This document shows positions 8,466 to 15,218 of a stretch of 64,000 nucleotides of DNA, one piece after another. The notes under the pieces were generated by a model. That model saw only the letters and a list, made by a program, of their open reading frames with translations. It was not told the DNA's origin and searched no databases. The position numbers and the translations under genes were made by a program. Position 1 is the first letter of the stretch. Every line of letters begins with the position of its first letter. This DNA is from Marinobacterium nitratireducens (GTDB taxonomy: Bacteria; Pseudomonadota; Gammaproteobacteria; Pseudomonadales; Balneatricaceae). The stretch spans positions 124,001 through 188,000 of the forward strand of contig NZ_BMLT01000010.1 of the NCBI RefSeq assembly GCF_014645375.1, written 5' to 3'.

Positions 8466-8570
8466 CCCGCTCACCAAGAGAAAAATTTGTACAGTGACAG
8501 AGCCGCCGGCTCGTTCTGCGTTCCGCCATCACCGCTGCAATGGACAGAGCCAACGCGCCTGCACCGTCTA

Positions 8571-8712
8571 ACAGGGTGTTGAAAAACGTTTTCGAGGCAG
8601 CCGAGGCTAGGCAAAAACAGGCGAAAAAGCGCAGTTTAGTGGACTAAATGAGTATTTTGAGCCTGTTTTTAACGACGCATTCGGCAACGCAGATAGATTT
8701 TCAACAGCCTGC
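8571..8712. repeat. MITE-like palindromic element, about 142 bp
   Basis: Ends are inverted repeats: CAGGGTGTTGAAAA (8572-8585) and TTTTCAACAGCCTG (8698-8711), 13 of 14 bases complementary. Inside, AAAAACAGGC (about 8613-8622) pairs with GCCTGTTTTT (8661-8670) and TTTAGTGGACTAAA forms the centre, so the whole element can fold as one long hairpin. It has no coding capacity. It sits between the two divergent operator-bearing promoters. Similar non-autonomous elements are common in Pseudomonas-like genomes (from memory). Confidence 0.7.
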
Positions 8713-8772
8713 TAAGAAACCTGCCAATAAGTCCCGCGCACAACCCGATCGAAAAAAGAGGGTTTGGGGTGG

Positions 8773-8810
8773 TTGACAAGGTAATCAAAAACATGATGCA
8801 ATCGATTGCA
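8773..8810 (+). promoter_or_regulatory. Operator-overlapped promoter for the SDR gene
   Basis: -35 TTGACA (8773-8778), 18-bp spacer, -10 TGCAAT (8797-8802), with the perfect palindrome TGCAATCGATTGCA at 8797-8810 starting on the -10 box. The central CG and 14-bp twofold symmetry are typical of LacI/GalR-family operators. Confidence 0.75.
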
Positions 8811-8918
8811 GAACAGCATGAGACCGTCCCGAAAAGGCGCCGGCCATCACTGACATCCTTATCCAAAACCCGTTCGCTCACCGCGGACCGCAACAATAAA
8901 ACTAGTGAGGAAATCTCG

Positions 8919-9722
8919 ATGGATACCACCAGACTGAAGGGCAAAAACGTCGTTATTACCGGCGCTGCACGCGGAATGGGTGCAGCGGTTGCCGAGCACT
9001 ATGCCGCCCAGGGCGCCAAGGTTTGCGTAGCCGACGTCAATCTCGAGGGCTGCAATGAGGTGGTCGAGCGCATCAAGGCCAACGGAGGCGAAGCCATTGC
9101 CGTCAAGGTCGACGTCACCAAGCGGGAAGAGGTCAAGGCCGCAATCGATGCCACCGTCGAGGCCTTCGGCAGCATCAACGTGATGCTCAACAACGCCGGC
9201 ATCAACAAGCCGCTGATGTTCCTCGACGTGACCGAAGAGAACTGGCATCAGATCATGAACGTCAATGCCCTGGGTTGCCTGATCGGCATGCAGGAAGCCG
9301 CCAAGCAGATGATCAAGCAGGGCAAGCAGGATCAGCCCTACAAGATCATCAATGTCGGCTCCATTCTGTCCCGCCAGGCGTTCGATGATGTTGTGCCTTA
9401 CAGCTGCAGCAAGCACGCCGTTCTGGCGATGATCAATGGCGGCGCCAAGGCGCTGGCGGAGCACAACATCACCGTCAACGGCTACGGCCCCGGCGTCGTC
9501 CGCACCGAGCTGTGGGAACAGCTCGACAAGGACCTGGTCGAGATCGGCAAGTTCGACAAGGCGGGCGAGTCGATGGACAAGCTGGCCGAAAACATGATTC
9601 TGCTCAAGCGCTACTCCTATCCGGAAGACGTCGTCGGTACCGCGAGCTTCCTGGCAAGCAACGAGTCCGACTACATGACCGGTCAGCTGCTGATGATCGA
9701 CGGCGGCATGGTCGTTCAGTAA
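8919..9722 (+). CDS. Short-chain dehydrogenase/reductase, butanediol/acetoin or sorbitol dehydrogenase type
   Basis: 267 aa classical SDR. Nucleotide motif TGAARGMG (14-21), NNAG (91-94), and the catalytic Ser148, Tyr161 and Lys165 (YSCSK). The C-terminal half (NGYGPGVVRTELW, then SDYMTGQLLMIDGG) resembles diacetyl/acetoin reductase BudC and sugar-alcohol dehydrogenases. An upstream in-frame ATG (8769) is rejected because it lies in the promoter; ATG 8919 has GTGAGG about 9 nt upstream. Divergent from the M24-ALDH-E1 run and sharing its operator type, it probably catalyses an NAD(P)-linked alcohol/ketone step of the same pathway. Two hairpins follow the stop. Confidence 0.87.
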   Translation: MDTTRLKGKNVVITGAARGMGAAVAEHYAAQGAKVCVADVNLEGCNEVVERIKANGGEAIAVKVDVTKREEVKAAIDATVEAFGSINVMLNNAGINKPLMFLDVTEENWHQIMNVNALGCLIGMQEAAKQMIKQGKQDQPYKIINVGSILSRQAFDDVVPYSCSKHAVLAMINGGAKALAEHNITVNGYGPGVVRTELWEQLDKDLVEIGKFDKAGESMDKLAENMILLKRYSYPEDVVGTASFLASNESDYMTGQLLMIDGGMVVQ

Positions 9723-9733
9723 GCGCCATACCC

Positions 9734-9757
9734 CCTTCCGGGCACGCCCGGAAGGGT
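9734..9757 (+). terminator. Hairpin directly after the SDR gene
   Basis: CCCTTCCGGGC (9734-9744) and GCCCGGAAGGG (9747-9757) form a perfect 11-bp inverted repeat separated by AC. Only TT follows, so it is a weak terminator or an mRNA-stabilising 3' hairpin. Confidence 0.55.
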
Positions 9758-9868
9758 TGCTGCACTCTGGACACGCCCGGCAACCGCACCCGCCGCGCGC
9801 AACAGAGTCCGCTTCAACGTTCGTACATTGCTTTCTGGCAACACCCACTCGGCCCTTCTTCGGCTATC

Positions 9869-9906
9869 GGACCCCGGCATTTATTCCTTGTCCGGGGTCC
9901 CTTTTT
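9869..9906 (+). terminator. Intrinsic terminator of the SDR transcript
   Basis: GGACCCCGG (9869-9877) pairs with CCGGGGTCC (9892-9900) in a perfect 9-bp stem with a 14-nt loop, followed by CTTTTTACC. The rest of the 606-nt gap before the binding-protein gene (9907-10184) holds no gene or clear signal that I can see. Confidence 0.85.
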
Positions 9907-10184
9907 ACCCCTCCACGAAAAAACCTGCCCTTAAAGCCTGCGCGCCATTTTGATCAACCCTTTACGGGGGTCAAGATCATAACGTATGGTGTTTTTCGCA
10001 TATCAACCGGCTTTGCCGTATCACGTATATAATTTCAGGAAAATGCCGCCTTGCGAGGGTTTCAGGGTTCCCGAGGCCAATACCCCCTATCTCTCAGCCC
10101 ATCCGCAGCTTCATAAAAACACCAACACTACCACTCTATTATAAACACCAATAACTCACGCTACCCGGTAGCCAAACATTACTC

Positions 10185-10221
10185 TTGACACCATCTGTCA
10201 GATATGGTGCAATCGTTTGCA
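10185..10221 (+). promoter_or_regulatory. Operator-overlapped promoter for the first sugar ABC operon
   Basis: -35 TTGACA (10185-10190), 17-bp spacer, -10 TGCAAT (10208-10213), with palindrome TGCAATCGTTTGCA at 10208-10221. The layout matches 8773-8810 (spacer one base shorter), placing this transporter in the same presumed regulon as the SDR and the M24-ALDH run. Confidence 0.75.
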
Positions 10222-10328
10222 CAGAACAACAAGAAAGCGCACACGCATATAAAGTCTTCAAGAGAATTGCTCCAGCCTTAAGTGGCTTATCACTGCCTTG
10301 ATAAAAATAATCCTGAGGAAACAGTAAA

Positions 10329-11270
10329 ATGAAAAAAGCACTGAAGACCACCTCTTTCGCCATCCTGGGTTCTGCTCTGATGGCCGGCCCCGCCGCTGCA
10401 GACATGAAGATCGGCATCACCCAGAACAATGTCGGCGTCGACAGCTATCAGACAACCTATGAAAAGGCTTTCAAGGAGGCCGCGTCCAAAACCGACGGCC
10501 TGGAAACCGTGGTGCTCGACGCCGGTGGCGACGTGGCCCGACAGATTGCCCAGATGCAGGACCTGATCCAGCAACAGGTCGATGCCATCATCATCTGGCC
10601 GACCAACGGTCAGGCCGTGGTCCCGGTGGTGCGCCAGGCGCACCAGGCCGGCATTCCGGTGATCATCACCAACTCCAACATCGCCGATGCCGGTCAGGAG
10701 TTCATCGCCGCCTTTTCCGGCCCCAACAACATCACCCAGGGCGAATATTCGGCGGAAATGATGTGCGAGGCGCTGGATGGCAAAGGCCAGATCGTGCAGA
10801 TTTCCGGCCAGCCGGGCTACACCACCGCAATTCAGCGCCAGCAGGGCTTTGAACAGCGCCTGGCCGAGGCCTGCCCGGGCGTAGAGATCATGGAAACCCA
10901 GCCCGGCGACTGGAACCGCGAAAAGGCACAGCGCGTCATGGAAAACTTCCTGACCAAGTACGACAAGATCGACGGTGTCTATGCAGGTGACGACAACATG
11001 GGGGTGGGCGCGCTCAACGCCGCCAAGGCGGCGGGACGTGCCGGCGACATCGCCTTTATCGGTGCAACCAACTTTGCCGTCGGTTACGAAGCCATGGAGC
11101 GCGGTGAGTACTACGGCTCGGTCTACCAGTCGCCCGTCGACGATGCCGAAGCCGCGCTGCAGACCGCAATCGACGTGATCAACGGCAAGGAAGTACCCAA
11201 ACTCAACTACTTCGATACACCGAAGATCACCCAGAGCAACATGTCAGAGTTCGACAAGCCCGTCTTCTGA
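10329..11270 (+). CDS. Periplasmic sugar-binding protein, RbsB-like (ABC system 1)
   Basis: 313 aa type I periplasmic binding protein (Peripla_BP_4 family) delivering a sugar to the permeases encoded downstream. Signal peptide of about 24 residues: basic MKK, a hydrophobic core (TTSFAILGSALMAG) and AAA cleavage region before DMKIGITQ. Typical features are the DAGGDVARQIAQMQDLI helix, DAIIIWPTN and a C-terminal hinge region. ATG 10329 has CTGAGGAA about 12 nt upstream. It is paralogous to the binding protein at 22281-23282: both share GxPGYT...DWNREKAQ or EWNREKAQ and an LTK followed by DGVYA. The ligand is unknown; ribose, xylose and inositol are all handled by this family. Confidence 0.88.
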   Translation: MKKALKTTSFAILGSALMAGPAAADMKIGITQNNVGVDSYQTTYEKAFKEAASKTDGLETVVLDAGGDVARQIAQMQDLIQQQVDAIIIWPTNGQAVVPVVRQAHQAGIPVIITNSNIADAGQEFIAAFSGPNNITQGEYSAEMMCEALDGKGQIVQISGQPGYTTAIQRQQGFEQRLAEACPGVEIMETQPGDWNREKAQRVMENFLTKYDKIDGVYAGDDNMGVGALNAAKAAGRAGDIAFIGATNFAVGYEAMERGEYYGSVYQSPVDDAEAALQTAIDVINGKEVPKLNYFDTPKITQSNMSEFDKPVF

Positions 11271-11298
11271 GCCCGCCTTGAAACAGCATTATTGAACC

Positions 11299-11324
11299 CC
11301 TGCCCTACGAGATCGTAGGGCAGG
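11299..11324 (+). repeat. Perfect hairpin between binding-protein and permease genes
   Basis: CCTGCCCTACGA (11299-11310) and TCGTAGGGCAGG (11313-11324), a 12-bp perfect stem with only GA between. There is no T-run. Its position after the binding-protein gene suggests a 3' stabiliser that gives the binding protein more mRNA than the permeases. Confidence 0.65.
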
Positions 11325-11356
11325 TTCCTTGGCCCACAGATGACGAGGATAAAAAA

Positions 11357-12364
11357 ATGAGTGATACGATCAGTGAAATAAAATCAGGCGGTGAGGCAAG
11401 CCTGGCAAAAAAATATTCCCAACTGCTGGCCCGACAGGGCATTTTAGTCGCCTTCGTGCTTTTCCTGGTCGTTTTTTCGATTTTTTCCGACCGGTTTTTG
11501 AGCACCGACAATTTCATGACCGTGATACGTCAGGCCTCTATTATCGGCACCATCGCAATCGGCGTCACCATCGTCGTCATCGGCGGCAATCTCGACCTGT
11601 CCGTCGGTTCGCTGCTGTCTTTCTGTACGGTCCTGGTGGTTGACCTCCATGACAAAATCGGACCGACCGGCGCGATCGGCCTGATGCTGGTTTTCGCGCT
11701 GCTGATCGGCGCGATCAACGGTTATCTGATCGGCTACCTGAAACTCAACTCGCTGATCGTGACCCTCGGCATGCTGTCGGCGATTCAGGGTATTACCCTG
11801 ATCTATACCGGCGGCCAGAACGTCGACATCCAGAATCAGGAAGGCACCTGGTTCGCCTTCTTCGGTCGCGGCTATCTCTGGGGCATCGCGGTCCCGGTCC
11901 TAATCTTTCTCGGTTTGGCGCTGATCGCCGAATTCGTACTGAAGGCCACAACCTATGGCCGCAAAGTCTTTTCGGTGGGTGGCAACCCGGCGGCTGCAGT
12001 TTTCTCCGGCCTGCGGCGCAATCGCATGGTGTTCAGCACCTACCTGCTGTCCGCCTTCACCACCGCCTGCGCCGCCATCATTCTGGGTTCACGCGTGATG
12101 GGCTCGCAGAACAACGTAGGCCAGGGGTACGAACTGCTGGTACTGGCCGGCGTCATCCTCGGCGGCACCAGTCTGCTCGGGGGCTCGGGCAGCATCACCC
12201 GTACCATCATCGGCGTCCTGATCCTCAGCTTCATCCAGAACGGACTGCTGCTGCTGGGATACCCCTACTACGCTCAGTGGCTGGTGACCTGGGCGGTTAT
12301 CATACTGGCCGTCTGGCTCGATATCGCTTCCACCCGCGGAAAAATCTTCACCAGCTTTTCCTGA
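11357..12364 (+). CDS. Sugar ABC transporter permease, RbsC-like (system 1, first permease)
   Basis: 335 aa inner-membrane permease of the BPD_transp_2 family with about 9-10 hydrophobic segments. The family signature GGNLDLSVGSLL lies around residues 75-86, and the EAA-like loop GQGYELLVLAGVILGGTSLLGG around 255-276. It is clearly paralogous to the permease at 20927-21886: both end with LLLLGYPYYxQWLVTWxVIILAVW. The two permeases of this system are different from each other and probably form a heterodimer. It follows the binding-protein gene by 86 nt, across a perfect hairpin. Confidence 0.9.
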   Translation: MSDTISEIKSGGEASLAKKYSQLLARQGILVAFVLFLVVFSIFSDRFLSTDNFMTVIRQASIIGTIAIGVTIVVIGGNLDLSVGSLLSFCTVLVVDLHDKIGPTGAIGLMLVFALLIGAINGYLIGYLKLNSLIVTLGMLSAIQGITLIYTGGQNVDIQNQEGTWFAFFGRGYLWGIAVPVLIFLGLALIAEFVLKATTYGRKVFSVGGNPAAAVFSGLRRNRMVFSTYLLSAFTTACAAIILGSRVMGSQNNVGQGYELLVLAGVILGGTSLLGGSGSITRTIIGVLILSFIQNGLLLLGYPYYAQWLVTWAVIILAVWLDIASTRGKIFTSFS

Positions 12365-12393
12365 TATAACAAGAATCCAGCGGAGCTTTTGAT

Positions 12394-13356
12394 ATGGCCA
12401 CTTTAGCCCACAAAGCCAAATCCCTCGTCATCGAACAGCCCATCTGGCTGTTCGTGGCGGCCTGTATCGTCGTATTCAGTCTCAGCACCGAGCATTTTCT
12501 CGATATAGGCAACTTCAAGAACATCCTGGTGCAGACATCGACCATCGGTCTGATCGCACTCGGCCTGACCTTCATCATGATTAACGGCAACATCGACCTG
12601 TCCGTCGGCGCCGTTCTGGCGCTGGCGGCCTGTCTGGCGGTCGACCTGCAGTCATCGATCGGCATCCCGCTGGCCGTTACCGTCGGCCTGCTCAGCGGCG
12701 TGGTACTGGGTGCCCTCAACGGCCTGGTTGTCTGGAAAACCGGCGTCGATGCCTTCATCGTCACCCTGGGAGCCATGATCGGCGTACGTGGCCTGGTGTT
12801 CGTCTATACCGAAGAACAATCCTTCTATGCGACCGATTTCGCCTATGCCGATTTCGGCACCAGCAGTATCGCCGGCATCCCGACCCTCGCACTGCTGTTC
12901 GTGGTCCTGGCCGCGCTGATGCACTGGATCCTGTCGCGCTCGGTTCACGGTCGCAATACCTATGCTGTCGGCGGCAACCGCCAGGCCGCCATCGATGCCG
13001 GCATTAGGGTCGGCCCGCATATGGTCATCAACTTCATGATCGGCGGCTTTTTCGCCGCCCTGGCCGGCGTGACCCTCTCGACCCAGATGGGCGCCGCCAC
13101 CCCGAACCTTGGCCGGGACTTCGAACTCTGGGCCATTACCGCCATCGTGCTTGGCGGCACCAAGCTGACCGGTGGCGCCGGCAGCATCGTCGGCACCCTG
13201 GGTGGCGTCATCGCCATCGGTATTCTGCGCAACGGCATGAACCTGCTGCAGGTGCCCTCTTTCTACGTCCTGGTCATCATGGGCACCATCCTGATCGCCG
13301 TGCTCTTCATCGACAGGCAAGTGAACCGCAATGCCGAGCAGGAGTTGAACGTATGA
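12394..13356 (+). CDS. Sugar ABC transporter permease, RbsC-like (system 1, second permease)
   Basis: 320 aa, the same BPD_transp_2 family as its neighbour but a separate lineage: signature NGNIDLSVGAVLALAACLAVDLQS near residues 69-92, and FELWAITAIVLGGTKLTGGAGS near 259-280. Hydrophobic segments span the length. Its closest relative in the window is the permease at 19935-20930 (FLxLxNxxNxLxQ, then NGxIDLSVGA). It starts 29 nt after the first permease, and its stop overlaps the ATPase start (ATGA at 13353-13356), so translation is coupled. Confidence 0.9.
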   Translation: MATLAHKAKSLVIEQPIWLFVAACIVVFSLSTEHFLDIGNFKNILVQTSTIGLIALGLTFIMINGNIDLSVGAVLALAACLAVDLQSSIGIPLAVTVGLLSGVVLGALNGLVVWKTGVDAFIVTLGAMIGVRGLVFVYTEEQSFYATDFAYADFGTSSIAGIPTLALLFVVLAALMHWILSRSVHGRNTYAVGGNRQAAIDAGIRVGPHMVINFMIGGFFAALAGVTLSTQMGAATPNLGRDFELWAITAIVLGGTKLTGGAGSIVGTLGGVIAIGILRNGMNLLQVPSFYVLVIMGTILIAVLFIDRQVNRNAEQELNV

Positions 13357-14903
13357 ATAATCTGGATTCCATCGAAAACTATGGCGTGCATGAGGCCGGT
13401 ACGGCACCGATTCTGTCCCTTGAAGGCATTACCAAGACCTTTCCGCCATCGGTGGTCGCGCTGGACGGCGTCAGTTTCGGCGTGCATAGCGGCGAGGTTC
13501 ACGCATTGCTTGGCGAAAACGGCGCCGGCAAATCCACGTTGATGAAGGTGCTGGCCGGTATTCACAAGGCCGATGCCGGAGAAATCTACCTGGAAGGCCG
13601 TCCGATCAAGATGGAAAACCCGATGGACGCCAAGCACCAGGGTATTCTGCTGATCCACCAGGAACTATCGCTGGTTCCCGAGATGACGGTCGCCGAAAAC
13701 ATCTTCCTGGGCTATCTGCCGAGGAAGTGGCCCAACCGGGTCGACTGGAAAAAACTCTATGGCGACGCCGATGCGATCCTGAAGCGTCTCAAGTGCAACT
13801 TCAGCGCAAAAGACAAGGTTTCCAAGCTGTCGATCGCGAAAAAGCACATGGTCGAAATTGCCCGGGCACTGGTGTTTACGCCGAAAATCGTCGTATTCGA
13901 CGAGCCAACCGCATCGCTGACCGATACCGAGAAATTCGTGCTGTTCGACGTCATCCATGACCTCAAGGCCCAGGGGGTGGCGATCGTTTATATTTCGCAC
14001 CGGATGGACGAGATTTTCACCCTGTCCGACCGAATCACGGTATTGAGGGATGGAGGCTACCGGGGCACCGTCGAAACGAAGGAAACCGACGAAGACGAGA
14101 TCACCCGGCTGATGATCGGCCGCAGTCTCGATACCAGCCGCAATATCGACACCGCCCAGTTCGGCGACAAGGTGCTCGAAGTCAAAAACCTGAGCTGCGG
14201 CAGCCTGTTCCAGGACATCAGCTTTTCCATCCGCAAGGGCGAGGTGGTGGGCATGTACGGTCTTGTCGGCGCGGGGCGAACCGAAATCGCCGAAACGCTT
14301 TTCGGGCTGCGGACCCCAACCGGGGGCGAAGTACTGCTCGATGGCAAACGGCTCGATATTACGAACACCACCGACGCCGTCAGGAACGGTCTGGCCCTGG
14401 TTCCCGAAAACCGCAAGGAGCAGGGTCTGGTACTCGGCATGAGCTGCCGCGACAACATCACCATGGCCGTGTTGCAGCACGTCTCCAGTGCCGGCGTGCT
14501 GAGCCGGGCGCAAGAGTCCAACATCTACGACAAATACGCCGAGGAGCTGGCCATCAAGTCGCCCAGCGGCGCCCAGAAGGTCGGTAATCTCAGCGGCGGC
14601 AACCAGCAAAAGGTCGTTATCGGCAAATGGCTGGCGACCCACCCGAAGGTGCTGATACTGGACGAACCGACCCGCGGCATCGATGTCGGCTCGAAATCCG
14701 AGATCCACAAGCTGATACGACAACTGGCCAAGTCCGGCTACGCGGTGCTGGTGATATCGTCGGAGATGCCCGAAGTTCTCGGCGTCAGCGACCGCATCCT
14801 GGCGATGTACAACGGTCGTATCAATGGCGAGTTCCTCGACAGCGAAGTCACCGAAGACGACCTGGTACGGGCGATCTCGTTCGAGCAGAAAGGTCAGCTG
14901 TAG
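13353..14903 (+). CDS. Sugar ABC transporter ATPase with two nucleotide-binding domains, RbsA-like (system 1)
   Basis: 516 aa with tandem ATPase domains. Domain 1 (about 20-260): Walker A GENGAGKST near 54-62, signature LSIAKKHMVEIARAL, Walker B VVFDEPTASL. Domain 2 (about 270-510): degenerate Walker A GLVGAGRTE, signature LSGGNQQK and Walker B LILDEPTRGID, the asymmetry usual for RbsA/XylG/MglA proteins. It overlaps the permease gene by 4 nt and is followed by a structured 92-nt hairpin region and then the winged-helix/binding-protein fusion gene. It powers import through the 11357/12394 permease pair. Confidence 0.92.
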   Translation: MNNLDSIENYGVHEAGTAPILSLEGITKTFPPSVVALDGVSFGVHSGEVHALLGENGAGKSTLMKVLAGIHKADAGEIYLEGRPIKMENPMDAKHQGILLIHQELSLVPEMTVAENIFLGYLPRKWPNRVDWKKLYGDADAILKRLKCNFSAKDKVSKLSIAKKHMVEIARALVFTPKIVVFDEPTASLTDTEKFVLFDVIHDLKAQGVAIVYISHRMDEIFTLSDRITVLRDGGYRGTVETKETDEDEITRLMIGRSLDTSRNIDTAQFGDKVLEVKNLSCGSLFQDISFSIRKGEVVGMYGLVGAGRTEIAETLFGLRTPTGGEVLLDGKRLDITNTTDAVRNGLALVPENRKEQGLVLGMSCRDNITMAVLQHVSSAGVLSRAQESNIYDKYAEELAIKSPSGAQKVGNLSGGNQQKVVIGKWLATHPKVLILDEPTRGIDVGSKSEIHKLIRQLAKSGYAVLVISSEMPEVLGVSDRILAMYNGRINGEFLDSEVTEDDLVRAISFEQKGQL

Positions 14904-14913
14904 ACCCCCAAGT

Positions 14914-15005
14914 GCGGGTCCTGAAGCACGCATCTGCGTATGCCAACCTGTCCGGGAGTTTGGGTATTTGCCGCACCATATGCAGCTACAGGCTTCAGGA
15001 CCCGC
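14914..15005 (+). ncRNA. Candidate structured RNA element between ATPase and regulator genes
   Basis: GCGGGTCCTGAAGC (14914-14927) and GCTTCAGGACCCGC (14992-15005) form a perfect 14-bp stem. After a short internal loop the stem continues with CTGCGTATG (14934-14942) against CATATGCAG (about 14976-14984), one mismatch. The enclosed loop of about 33 nt is unpaired or locally folded. There is no T-run, so it is not a simple terminator. It could be a processed 3' end of the ABC operon mRNA or a leader of the regulator gene. Confidence 0.45.
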
Positions 15006-15016
15006 AGAAACCGGAC

Positions 15017-15081
15017 GGGACCTTTTCACAGGTCCCCTGGCCCCGGCTCAGGCCGTTTCGGCTGCGGGAGAAAACCGCAGC
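15017..15081 (+). repeat. Two further hairpins in the leader of the regulator gene
   Basis: GGGACC (15017-15022) and GGTCCC (15031-15036) enclose TTTTCACA. GCTGCGG (15061-15067) and CCGCAGC (15075-15081) enclose GAGAAAA. With the element at 14914-15005 they make three consecutive stems in the 315-nt gap. The remaining part to 15218 is AT-rich and may hold the regulator promoter, which I cannot place confidently. Confidence 0.45.
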
Positions 15082-15218
15082 TGGAAGCGTCCAACTACTC
15101 TATTGATTCCTCGTACAGCTTATAAAATATTTCAGATAGAATGGTCTAAGTTTAAGAATCCAAAACCAAAAAGAAGAGACGCCACCCAAGCCATTTTCGA
15201 AATGGGGGTGATTGCCTT

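Noticed and set aside
8244-8477. N-terminal extension of the M24 protein up to an upstream start.
   Set aside because: It would translate through the operator, terminator and leader, and the ATG at 8243 has a strong ribosome site with the protein start expected for the family.
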